DNA of 63,315 nucleotides from NCBI GenBank assembly GCA_902520685.1, contig CABYPE010000004.1, positions 1-63,315 on the forward strand, written 5' to 3'. Source of the stretch: an uncultured Pelagibacteraceae bacterium. GTDB lineage: Bacteria; Pseudomonadota; Alphaproteobacteria; Pelagibacterales; Pelagibacteraceae. The notes beneath the pieces are model-generated. The model saw only the letters and a list, made by a program, of their open reading frames with translations, had not been told where the DNA came from and ran no database searches. This document shows, one piece after another, positions 25,958-34,326 of this stretch; position 1 is the first letter of the stretch; each line of letters opens with the position of its first letter. The position numbers and the translations under genes were made by a program.

Positions 25958-27076
25958 ATGAAAAAAGACACTTTGTTAGGCGTATTTAAAAGTAAAGGTA
26001 GACTTAATAAAGAAGCTTATTCAAAATATCGATCTCCTTTTCAAAGAGATAGAGATCGAATAATACACAGTGCATCATTTAGAAGATTGAAGCATAAAAC
26101 CCAAGTATTCGTTAATACCGAAGGAGATCACTTTAGAACCAGAATAACTCATTCTATTGAAGTTGCTCAAATTGCAAGATCAATAGCCAAGTATTTAAAT
26201 CTTAATGAAGATTTAGCTGAAACCTTGAGTCTAGCTCATGATTTAGGACACACACCATTTGGTCATGCAGGTGAAGATGCTTTAGATGAATGTATGCAAA
26301 ATTATGGTGGTTTTGATCACAATATTCAAACATTAAGAATAGTAATGTTTTTAGAGAATAAATATTTTAGATTTACAGGTCTAAATTTAACTCTTGAAAC
26401 TTTAGAAGGACTTGTAAAACACAATGGACCAGTAGATGATCTAAGTATGATCAATAGTTTAATTGGTTTAAAATTTTTCAAAGAAAAAATTAATTTTAAT
26501 ACATATCCTTCATTAGAAGCCCAAATATCTGCTATATCAGATGATATTGCATATAATAATCATGATATTCAAGATGGAATAAAAGCAAACTTATTTAAAC
26601 TTGAAGAATTAATAGAATTAGATTTTTTTAAAATAATTTATAAAAAATATAAGAATATAATCAATAAAAGAAATTATAAAATTGCAATTTATCAAATAAT
26701 TAGAGACTCAATAGATACTATGATTAGAGATTTACTAAGTAATACAAAAAAAAATATTAAAAGATTAAAAATTAAATCATTAAAGGATGTTTCAAAATCA
26801 AATCAGTTAATAGTCTGTTTTTCAGATAAAATAGAAAGTTCAGATCGAGAAATCAGATCATTTTTAAGAAATAAGATGTATGATAATAAATTGGTACTTA
26901 AGAAGAATCAAAGAGGTAAAATAATTATTAAGAAATTATTTAAAATAATTAATTCAAACCCTAGAAAATTTCTTACTAAAGATCAATTGACTAAAGATAA
27001 ATATAGAGCTATTTCAGATTTTATTTCAGGTATGACAGACAGATATGCAATTAACCTTTATAATGATAATAAATGA
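25958..27076 (+). CDS. dgt: Deoxyguanosinetriphosphate triphosphohydrolase-like protein
   Basis: HD-domain dNTP triphosphohydrolase, 372 residues. The N-terminal signature YRSPFQRDRDRIIHSASFRR and LKHKTQVF is followed by the metal-binding HD residues (RITHSIEVAQIARSIAKYL, LAHDLGHTPFGHAGEDALDE) and DDIAYNNHDIQDG. It cleaves dNTPs to deoxynucleosides and triphosphate, controlling pool size. Its stop overlaps the argS start by 4 bases. Confidence 0.94.
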   Translation: MKKDTLLGVFKSKGRLNKEAYSKYRSPFQRDRDRIIHSASFRRLKHKTQVFVNTEGDHFRTRITHSIEVAQIARSIAKYLNLNEDLAETLSLAHDLGHTPFGHAGEDALDECMQNYGGFDHNIQTLRIVMFLENKYFRFTGLNLTLETLEGLVKHNGPVDDLSMINSLIGLKFFKEKINFNTYPSLEAQISAISDDIAYNNHDIQDGIKANLFKLEELIELDFFKIIYKKYKNIINKRNYKIAIYQIIRDSIDTMIRDLLSNTKKNIKRLKIKSLKDVSKSNQLIVCFSDKIESSDREIRSFLRNKMYDNKLVLKKNQRGKIIIKKLFKIINSNPRKFLTKDQLTKDKYRAISDFISGMTDRYAINLYNDNK

Positions 27077-28830
27077 ATATTTTTAAATTATACTTAGATA
27101 AGATAATTGATACTATTGATGGTCTTAATCAAGATCATATGATTAAACTTTCTGAAGAAGGGGATGTACAAGATAAATTACCAAAAATATTAAAAAGAAT
27201 AAATGTTGATGCTGTTCCTAAAGACTTAGACTTTGATATTTCAACTAATGTTGCAATGATACTGGCTAAGATTAATAAAAAATCTCCAATCGATTTTGCA
27301 GAATTTTTAATTCCTTATCTTAAAGACAATGATATGGAAGCAATTAGTGTAGCAAAGCCTGGTTTCATTAACATAAAATTTAAACCATCTTTTTGGTCAA
27401 ATTTTATAAAAGAAATTATTGATAATGAAAAAGAATTTGGAATTAATAAAAATGAGAAAAAATATAACTATTTAGTTGAATTTGTGTCCGCAAATCCAAC
27501 AGGTCCCTTACATGTTGGTCACAGTCGAGGTGCTATCTTAGGTGATGTATTATCTAATGTTTTAATTTTTAATAAACACAAAGTTACAAAAGAATATTAT
27601 GTAAATGATTATGGTAATCAGATTATAAATTTTACTAAATCTGTATACTTTAGAATTAGAGAAGTTAAATTCAAAGAGACATTCCCAAAAGATAATCCTG
27701 ATTTATATCCAGGAGATTATATAATTGATTTTGCAAAAAATATAATTTCGAATAAATCAGGTCTAAATTTTGATAATTATGATGAAATACATGATAAGTT
27801 AACAGTTTTATCAATAGAACAGGCGCTTCTTTTAATTAAAAAGAACCTGAAGAGCCTAGGAATTAAACACGATAATTTTGTAAGTGAAAAAAGTATTGTT
27901 TTAAAAAACGAAGTTGAAAGCGTTGTAAAATTTTTAGAAAAAAATGAATTTGTCTACAAAGGAAAAATTAAAGCACCAGCTGGAGATGATAATAAAAACT
28001 GGATTGAAAGAGAACAATTGTTGTTTAAATCTACTGATTTTGGTGATGACAAGGATAGGGCATTACAGAAGTCAGACGGAAGTTGGACTTATTTTGCCAG
28101 TGATGTTGCTTATCATAAAAACAAAGTCGACCGTAAATTTGATTATTTAATAAATATCCTCGGCGCAGATCATGCTGGTTATATTAAAAGGATTTCATCT
28201 TCAGTCGAAGCTCTATCAGGAAAAAAAGATAAATTAATTTGTAAAATTAGTCAGTTAGTAAAACTAATTAAAGATAAAAAACCATTTAAGATGTCCAAAA
28301 GAAAAGGCGATTATATTACAGTTGATGATTTAATAGGAGAAGTTGGAAAAGATGCAACTAGATTTATAATGCTTAACAGAAGTAGTGATGTTGAATTAGA
28401 TTTTGATTTTGATGCTGTAAAAGAAAAATCAAAAGATAATCCATTATATTATGTTCAGTATTGCTATGCTAGAATTTCGTCTGTGTTTAGACATATTGGT
28501 AAAGATCTAAATTCAAAGATTGGGTTGAGTGATTTCAATTTTGAATATTCTAATGATGAGATTAAAATTTTAAAAAAGATTTCTGAATGGCCTAAGTGTA
28601 TTGATACAGCTTGTTCAAAATTAGAGCCACACAGAATACCAATTTATTTATATGATCTAGCCTCAGAATTTCATTCATATTGGAACCTAGGAAAAGAAAA
28701 TCCAGAAAAAAGATTTATTAGTAAAGATAATAAAATTTCTGAAGATAAATTAGTATTTTTAAAAGCAATCTCAAATGTTGTTCGATCTGGAATGAACATT
28801 GTGGGTGTTGATACACCAGAAAAAATGTAA
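27073..28830 (+). CDS. argS: Arginyl-tRNA synthetase
   Basis: Class I synthetase, 585 residues. HIGH motif in SANPTGPLHVGHSRGAILGD (near residue 146), KMSKS-like motif PFKMSKRKGDYITVDDL (near 407), and the DALR anticodon-binding domain at the C-terminus (NPLYYVQYCYARISSVFRHI). It heads a tightly packed run to scpB. The next ORF starts on the final base of its stop (TAATG). Confidence 0.97.
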   Translation: MNIFKLYLDKIIDTIDGLNQDHMIKLSEEGDVQDKLPKILKRINVDAVPKDLDFDISTNVAMILAKINKKSPIDFAEFLIPYLKDNDMEAISVAKPGFINIKFKPSFWSNFIKEIIDNEKEFGINKNEKKYNYLVEFVSANPTGPLHVGHSRGAILGDVLSNVLIFNKHKVTKEYYVNDYGNQIINFTKSVYFRIREVKFKETFPKDNPDLYPGDYIIDFAKNIISNKSGLNFDNYDEIHDKLTVLSIEQALLLIKKNLKSLGIKHDNFVSEKSIVLKNEVESVVKFLEKNEFVYKGKIKAPAGDDNKNWIEREQLLFKSTDFGDDKDRALQKSDGSWTYFASDVAYHKNKVDRKFDYLINILGADHAGYIKRISSSVEALSGKKDKLICKISQLVKLIKDKKPFKMSKRKGDYITVDDLIGEVGKDATRFIMLNRSSDVELDFDFDAVKEKSKDNPLYYVQYCYARISSVFRHIGKDLNSKIGLSDFNFEYSNDEIKILKKISEWPKCIDTACSKLEPHRIPIYLYDLASEFHSYWNLGKENPEKRFISKDNKISEDKLVFLKAISNVVRSGMNIVGVDTPEKM

Positions 28831-29093
28831 TGATAAAAGAAATAAAGCATTTACTTTATCTTTTGGTAATTTTTCTTTTCCTTTTTTTTACAACAAAATA
28901 TTATTTCTCAGATTCTCATAAAAAAAAATCTTATCGATCACTAATGAATATTAATAAAAAAATTGAAATATATTCTCAAAATATAGCAACCTTAGAAAAC
29001 GATACGAAAGATATTATAGAATATGTTAATAATACCCAAACCAAAAAAAAGAAAAAATATAATTTTTGGAAATTACTAGATACAAATGATTAA
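28830..29093 (+). CDS. Small membrane-anchored protein, function unknown
   Basis: 87 residues: an N-terminal membrane segment (LLYLLVIFLFLFFTTKYYF) then a lysine-rich, predicted helical or coiled tail (NKKIEIYSQNIATLENDTKD, TQTKKKKKYNFWKLLDTND). No family recognised. In many alphaproteobacteria a SPOR-domain or septum-related membrane protein occupies the slot between argS and nagZ; this may be its reduced counterpart, but no SPOR motif is visible. It is coupled on both sides (1-base overlap with argS, 8-base overlap with nagZ), supporting that it is translated. Confidence 0.65.
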   Translation: MIKEIKHLLYLLVIFLFLFFTTKYYFSDSHKKKSYRSLMNINKKIEIYSQNIATLENDTKDIIEYVNNTQTKKKKKYNFWKLLDTND

Positions 29094-30033
29094 CAGAAAG
29101 TGTTTTATTAGCGGTGTTAAAAGTACAAAATTGAATAAGAAAGAAATTCTTTTTTTAAAGAAATATAAGCCTTGGGGAATAATATTATTTTCAAGAAATT
29201 TACACAATGTTAAACAAATCAAAGATTTAACATCAAATATTAAAAGAATTTTTAAAGATGATAATTATCCCATTATGATTGATCTAGAGGGAGGTAGAAT
29301 AAATAGATTAAATAAAATTATATCTTTAGATAATTTTACCTCAGAATATTTTGGAAAAATTTTTATTGAAAATAAAAAAGAATTTTTAATTACTTATAAA
29401 CTTTTTGTTGATAAGATTAGCTTTCTTTTAAAAAATTTAGGTATTAATATAAATACTGTTCCTGTATTAGACATTAGATATAAAAACACTTCAAATGTAA
29501 TTGGTGATCGATCTTTCTCTAAAAATACAAAAATTGTATCTGATATTGGTGATTTATGTATCAAATATTTTAAAAATAATTCAATTGGAACTGTTATAAA
29601 GCATATTCCCGGTCATGGTTTAGCTAAAGTTGACAGTCATTATTTCACACCTAGTATAAATAAAAGTTTAGATTACCTGAATAAGAATGACTTTAAGGCA
29701 TTTAAATCCAAAAATTCGTTATTTGCGATGACAGCTCATGTAATTTTTAAAAAAATAGACCCATATAATACAGTTACACACTCAAAAAAATTAATAAATA
29801 TTATTAGAAAGAAAATTAAATTTAAAAATTTGATAATCTCTGATGACTTATCAATGAAGAGTTTAAAAAATTCAATCACAGAAAATACCAGAAGATCTTT
29901 TAATGCCGGGTGTAATTTAGCTCTCCATTGTAATGGAAATTTAAAAGAAATGACTTTAGTTGCTCAGAATTCACCAAAAGTGAACTCATTTGTATTAAAA
30001 AAAACATCAGAATTTTATAAAAATTTGAGTTAA
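29086..30033 (+). CDS. nagZ: Beta-N-acetylhexosaminidase (GH3, NagZ type)
   Basis: Cytoplasmic muropeptide-recycling enzyme that removes GlcNAc from anhydro-MurNAc peptides. It has 315 residues with the GH3 signatures of NagZ: IDLEGGRINRL, KHIPGHGLAKVDSH (catalytic Asp-His dyad loop), TAHVIFKKIDP and LIISDDLSMKSL (nucleophile Asp). The sequence is unusually Lys/Asn-rich. It lies between the small membrane ORF and scpA, the usual alphaproteobacterial order. Confidence 0.9.
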   Translation: MINRKCFISGVKSTKLNKKEILFLKKYKPWGIILFSRNLHNVKQIKDLTSNIKRIFKDDNYPIMIDLEGGRINRLNKIISLDNFTSEYFGKIFIENKKEFLITYKLFVDKISFLLKNLGININTVPVLDIRYKNTSNVIGDRSFSKNTKIVSDIGDLCIKYFKNNSIGTVIKHIPGHGLAKVDSHYFTPSINKSLDYLNKNDFKAFKSKNSLFAMTAHVIFKKIDPYNTVTHSKKLINIIRKKIKFKNLIISDDLSMKSLKNSITENTRRSFNAGCNLALHCNGNLKEMTLVAQNSPKVNSFVLKKTSEFYKNLS

Positions 30034-30042
30034 AGTTTGCTA

Positions 30043-30783
30043 ATGATCGAATCTAACAATGTTCTTTTTGAGGTTGATATAGATAATTACAATGGACCTT
30101 TAGATATTCTTTTAGATTTAGCAAAAGCACAAAAAGTTAATCTCGAAGAAATATCTATAACAAAATTAGCAGACCAATTTCATAATTATATTTCAAACAA
30201 AAAAGATTTAAATTTAGAAGTTGCTTCAGAATATCTTTTAATGGCAACTTGGCTAGCTTATTTAAAATCTAAATTACTATTACCTGGTTCGCCAGAGGAA
30301 GATTTTAAAGTTCAAGAGGTAGCAGAAAAATTAAAACTTCAATTAAAAAAATTAGAATTAATACGTTTGTTATCCGATCAAATGTTAAAAAGAAAAAGAT
30401 TAGGTCGTGAAATTAGAATTAGAGGCATGAAAGGTAATATAAGATCAATTCATAGCGCTGAGTATAAATTAAATTTATTTGAACTTTTAAAAGCCTATTC
30501 ATCTATAATTATGACAAAAGATTTCCAAAGAATTAATATCCCTAAATTACCAGTATTTACCACTGAAGATGGTATTCAAACAATAAAAGATTTTTTTGGA
30601 AAATTAATTGATTGGAAAAATTTAGATGAATTAATACCTAACAACTTCAAATCAGAAAAAAAATTTAAAAGAACTGGTAAAGCTGGTATTTTTGCAGGTT
30701 CACTTGAACTTGTTAAAGAGGGTAATCTTAAAATTAAACAAGATAAATTATTTGATGATATTTACGTTAAAGAAAACTCATGA
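30043..30783 (+). CDS. scpA: Segregation and condensation protein A
   Basis: Kleisin subunit of the SMC-ScpAB chromosome condensin. The ORF track starts at TTG (30037); the ATG two codons later (MIESNNVLFEVDIDNYNGPL) is a more likely start. Family features are FEVDIDNYNGPLDILLDLA, VASEYLLMATWLAYLKSKLL and LELIRLLSDQM. It is followed by scpB with a 4-base overlap. Confidence 0.93.
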   Translation: MIESNNVLFEVDIDNYNGPLDILLDLAKAQKVNLEEISITKLADQFHNYISNKKDLNLEVASEYLLMATWLAYLKSKLLLPGSPEEDFKVQEVAEKLKLQLKKLELIRLLSDQMLKRKRLGREIRIRGMKGNIRSIHSAEYKLNLFELLKAYSSIIMTKDFQRINIPKLPVFTTEDGIQTIKDFFGKLIDWKNLDELIPNNFKSEKKFKRTGKAGIFAGSLELVKEGNLKIKQDKLFDDIYVKENS

Positions 30784-31478
30784 ATAAAAAAAAAGTAGAA
30801 AAAAAAAATAATGTAGTTAATTTTCCTTCTAAGTTGACTCCAATTGAAAAAGAAATTGAAGCTATAATTTTTGCAGCAGCTGAACCACTGGATATTGATA
30901 CAATTGAAAGTAAACTTACTAAAAAAGTAAATATTGAAAAACTATTAGAAAAACTTCAATTAGAATATTCTAATAGAGGTATTAATTTAGTTTGTATTTC
31001 TAAAAAATGGTCCTTTAGAACGTCACCAAATTTATCAAATTTAATGAAACAAGAAAAAACAGTTGAAAAAAAATTGTCACGAGCTGCTGTAGAAACTCTT
31101 GCAATCATAGTTTATCATCAGCCTGTAACAAGAGCTGAAATTGAGGAGATTAGAGGAGTGGCTTTTGGAACTAATACGCTTGAAATTTTAATGGAACTGA
31201 ATTGGGTTAAGCCAGGTGGTCGAAAAGATGTTCCTGGTAAACCAATAATGTATGTAACTACCGAGGAGTTTTTAAGTCATTTTAATCTACAAAAGCTCTC
31301 TGACTTGCCAACTGTTGATGAGCTTGGATCTGCAGGATTAATTGACACCTCAAATGTTGATAATGCTATATTTGGAACTGGTAAATTCTATAAAGAAAAG
31401 CAGGATGAAAAAAGAGAGGATATTTATTCAAATATTGATGAAATGTTGAAAAGTACTTTAGATGAAAAAGATAATTAA
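30780..31478 (+). CDS. scpB: Segregation and condensation protein B
   Basis: Winged-helix partner of ScpA in the condensin complex, 232 residues. Core motifs are IEKEIEAIIFAAAEPLDIDT, LSRAAVETLAIIVYHQPVTR, AEIEEIRGVAFGTNTLEILM and KPGGRKDVPGKPIMYVTTEEF. The C-terminal tail is acidic and variable. Its start overlaps the scpA stop. The tat genes follow after 46 bases. Confidence 0.95.
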   Translation: MNKKKVEKKNNVVNFPSKLTPIEKEIEAIIFAAAEPLDIDTIESKLTKKVNIEKLLEKLQLEYSNRGINLVCISKKWSFRTSPNLSNLMKQEKTVEKKLSRAAVETLAIIVYHQPVTRAEIEEIRGVAFGTNTLEILMELNWVKPGGRKDVPGKPIMYVTTEEFLSHFNLQKLSDLPTVDELGSAGLIDTSNVDNAIFGTGKFYKEKQDEKREDIYSNIDEMLKSTLDEKDN

Positions 31479-31524
31479 TAAAAAGTCACTTTTAAAATAT
31501 TTCTAAACAGGTTATAAAGTCTTT

Positions 31525-31725
31525 ATGAGTATAGGAATTTGGCAAATAGCAATTGTTGTTATTTTGGTAGTTTTACTTTTTGGAAGAGGTAAAATTTCTA
31601 GTCTAATGGGTGATGTTGCTAAAGGGATTAAAAGTTTTAAAAAAGGTATGGCATCTGATGTAACAGATGAGTCAGAACCAAAAAATATTTCCGAAAATAA
31701 TCAAGACACTAACAATAAAGATTAA
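31525..31725 (+). CDS. tatA: Sec-independent protein translocase TatA
   Basis: 66 residues. N-terminal membrane helix ([20 protein letters not shown]), [20 protein letters not shown] hinge and amphipathic helix, and an acidic tail. It forms the size-adjustable pore for folded proteins with twin-arginine signals. It is first of tatABC; tatB starts 5 bases on. Confidence 0.94.
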   Translation: MSIGIWQIAIVVILVVLLFGRGKISSLMGDVAKGIKSFKKGMASDVTDESEPKNISENNQDTNNKD

Positions 31726-31730
31726 ATCAC

Positions 31731-31952
31731 ATGCCTACTATTGGTTGGTTTGAGATTTTGATAATTGTTGTATTAGCTATTATTGTGCTGGGTCCTAAAG
31801 ATTTTCCAATTATGCTCAAAAAAGTAGGTTCTTGGATTGGTTCTGCAAAAAAATATATAAATAATATTCAAAATGAAGTTTCTAATATTGATTTAGAGGA
31901 TAATAACATCCATAAAAAAGAGGATAAGAAAGAAGAAAATAAAGATGCTTAA
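31731..31952 (+). CDS. tatB: Sec-independent protein translocase TatB
   Basis: 73 residues, shorter than most TatB proteins (commonly over 120) because the amphipathic region and tail are trimmed. It keeps the conserved Glu at position 8 (MPTIGWFEILI), the LGPKDFP hinge and a short amphipathic helix (MLKKVGSWIGSAKKYI), then a charged Lys/Glu/Asn tail. It functions with TatC as twin-arginine signal receptor. The LGPKDFP hinge and gene order argue for TatB over a second TatA. Confidence 0.85.
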   Translation: MPTIGWFEILIIVVLAIIVLGPKDFPIMLKKVGSWIGSAKKYINNIQNEVSNIDLEDNNIHKKEDKKEENKDA

Positions 31953-32715
31953 AAGGGATCATGAAAGTGGTTTTATTAGTCATTTAGCGGAACTAAGAAA
32001 AAGATTAATTCATAGTTTTATTTTTTTAATATTTTTTTTTATTGGCTGTTATTTTTTTGCAGAACATCTTTATGCCTTTTTAGTTGAACCTTATGCTCAA
32101 GCTGTAAGAAATGATGGAACAGATAGAAGACTTATTTTTACCGCTCTACAAGAAACTTTTTTAACTTATTTAAAGGTGTCTTTTTTTGCAGCTTTTTTTG
32201 TAACTTGTCCCTTTATTCTAATGCAAATTTGGAAATTTATTGCCCCAGGACTTTATAAGCATGAAAAAGTAGCAATTCTTCCGTATTTGATTTTAACTCC
32301 AATTTTATTTTTTTTGGGTGGAATGCTAGTTTATTATTTGATTATGCCACTTGCGATAAAATTTTTTTTATCGTTTGAGAGTTCTGGTTTATCTACAAAT
32401 TTACCTATTCAGCTGGAAGCAAAAGTTAATGAATATTTATCGTTGGTAATGAAATTGATATTTGCATTTGGAATAAGTTTTCAGTTGCCAGTAGTTTTAA
32501 GCTTATTAGCTAGAGTAGGCATAGTGGATTCTAATTTTTTAAAGACTAGAAGAAAGTATGTTGTGGTAATAATCTTTGCAGCAGCAGCATTATTAACACC
32601 TCCTGATCCTATTACTCAAATTGGATTAGCAGTTCCTCTATTAATTCTGTATGAATTATCTATTTTTTCTGTAAAATTTATCGAAAACAAAGAATTAAAA
32701 AAAGACAATGCATAA
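31945..32715 (+). CDS. tatC: Sec-independent protein translocase TatC
   Basis: Six-helix receptor for twin-arginine signal peptides, 256 residues. Conserved features are FISHLAELRKRLIHS near the N-terminus, RRLIFTALQETFLTYLKVSF and a late FAAAALLTPPDPITQIGLAV. It overlaps tatB by 8 bases and serS by 8 bases. Confidence 0.96.
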   Translation: MLKRDHESGFISHLAELRKRLIHSFIFLIFFFIGCYFFAEHLYAFLVEPYAQAVRNDGTDRRLIFTALQETFLTYLKVSFFAAFFVTCPFILMQIWKFIAPGLYKHEKVAILPYLILTPILFFLGGMLVYYLIMPLAIKFFLSFESSGLSTNLPIQLEAKVNEYLSLVMKLIFAFGISFQLPVVLSLLARVGIVDSNFLKTRRKYVVVIIFAAAALLTPPDPITQIGLAVPLLILYELSIFSVKFIENKELKKDNA

Positions 32716-33967
32716 TATTAAAGAAATACGTAAAGATTTTGATCATTTTAAAAATCAATTAAAGAGTCGGAATATCGATGTTGAAGTAGATAATTTAAAA
32801 GATTTAGATAAGAAAAATAGGTTACTTATTCAAAAAAAAGAAAATCTAGAGAGTGAAAAAAAAGATATTTCAAAAAAAAAAGATGAAAGTTTATTTAAAA
32901 GATCTAAGGAGATATCAAAAGAACTAGACTCTGTATTAAATGAACAAAAACAAATTAAGTTAGATTTAGATACAATTTTATCCAGCATTCCTAATATACC
33001 CCATAAAGATGTTCCCAATGGAATAGACGAAAATGATAATAGCGAAATTTCTAAATCAGGCAAAGTTCCAATTTTTGATTTCAAACCTAAGACACATTAT
33101 GAATTAGGTGAAAATCTTAAGATGCTTGATTTTGATCTTGCAACAAAAACTACTGGTTCAAGATTTGTATTTGTTAAGAATAAATTAGCATTATTAGAAA
33201 GAGCTTTATCAAATTACATGTTAGATAAACATATTATAAAAAATGGTTACAGTGAAATTTCACCACCTCTAATAGCAACTGAAAACACCATGTATGGTAC
33301 CGGGCAATTACCTAAATTCGAAAATGATCAATTTGAGATAAAATTTGATGATAAATCTGAAAGAAAATTTTTAATTCCTACTGCGGAAGTTATTTTAACA
33401 AACATAGTAAAAGACAAGATTGTAGATTTTAAAGAATTACCAATGCGATTTGTTGCTTCAACACCTTGTTTTAGAAAAGAAGCTGGTAGCTATGGAAAAG
33501 ATACAAAAGGAATGATCAGACAGCACCAGTTTTATAAAGTTGAAATGGTAAGTGTTGTTGAAAAGGATGAATGTTTAAATGAGCTTGAGAGAATGACTAA
33601 TTGTGCAACAGAAATTCTAGATGATCTAGGTTTGCCCTATAGGAAAGTTATTTTATGTAGTGGGGATATGGGTTTTAGTGCTGAAAAAACTTATGATATT
33701 GAGGTTTGGTTGCCTTCTGAAAATAAATATCGAGAAATTTCTTCATGCTCATCCTGCTCGACATTCCAAGCTGTAAGAATGAAAACAAGATATAAAAATC
33801 AAAAAAAAGAGATAAATTACGTAGGAACTTTAAATGGCAGTGGTTTAGCTATTGGTAGAACTTTAATAGCAGTAATGGAAAATTATCAACAAAGTGACGG
33901 ATCGATCATCATCCCAGAAATATTAAGACCATACATGAACGATTTAGAAAAGATTTCATTGAATTAA
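32708..33967 (+). CDS. serS: Seryl-tRNA synthetase
   Basis: Class II synthetase, 419 residues. It begins with the long N-terminal coiled-coil arm that binds the tRNA-Ser variable arm (residues about 25-95). The catalytic core shows the serine-binding TAEV motif, motif 2 (CFRKEAGSYGKDTKGMIRQH) and motif 3 (NGSGLAIGRTLIAVMENYQ). It overlaps tatC by 8 bases. A tRNA-Ser lies elsewhere in the window at 49.6 kb. Confidence 0.97.
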   Translation: MHNIKEIRKDFDHFKNQLKSRNIDVEVDNLKDLDKKNRLLIQKKENLESEKKDISKKKDESLFKRSKEISKELDSVLNEQKQIKLDLDTILSSIPNIPHKDVPNGIDENDNSEISKSGKVPIFDFKPKTHYELGENLKMLDFDLATKTTGSRFVFVKNKLALLERALSNYMLDKHIIKNGYSEISPPLIATENTMYGTGQLPKFENDQFEIKFDDKSERKFLIPTAEVILTNIVKDKIVDFKELPMRFVASTPCFRKEAGSYGKDTKGMIRQHQFYKVEMVSVVEKDECLNELERMTNCATEILDDLGLPYRKVILCSGDMGFSAEKTYDIEVWLPSENKYREISSCSSCSTFQAVRMKTRYKNQKKEINYVGTLNGSGLAIGRTLIAVMENYQQSDGSIIIPEILRPYMNDLEKISLN

Positions 33968-34021
33968 AGTTGTTTTACTTTCTTAAGTAGTATAAATATT
34001 CTTTTTATATAAAGGAGTTTT

Positions 34022-34309
34022 ATGGAAGGTTCAGGAATAGGTCAGTTTATCCCATTAATTTTAATTTTTGTAATTTTTTATTTTTTTCTTATAAGACCTC
34101 AGCAAAAGAAAGTTAAAGAACACAAAGCTATGGTTGAAGGTTTAAAAAGAGGGGACAAAGTAATTACATCTGGTGGTATTACAGGTACAGTTGAAAGAAT
34201 AATTGATAATGACAAAGTTGAAGTTGAAATAGCTGAAAACATTAAAGTCGAAATTGTTAAGGCAACTGGAATTCAGGGTTTATTAAACTCTACAGAAGTA
34301 AAAAAATAA
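34022..34309 (+). CDS. yajC: Preprotein translocase subunit YajC
   Basis: Accessory subunit of the Sec translocon, 95 residues. A single membrane segment is followed by the diagnostic FYFFLIRPQQKKVKEHKAMV and GDKVITSGGITGTV (small beta domain). An AAAGGAG ribosome site precedes the ATG. It lies directly upstream of secD and secF, as in most alphaproteobacteria. Confidence 0.96.
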   Translation: MEGSGIGQFIPLILIFVIFYFFLIRPQQKKVKEHKAMVEGLKRGDKVITSGGITGTVERIIDNDKVEVEIAENIKVEIVKATGIQGLLNSTEVKK

Positions 34310-34326
34310 TCTGATTAATTAAGGGA

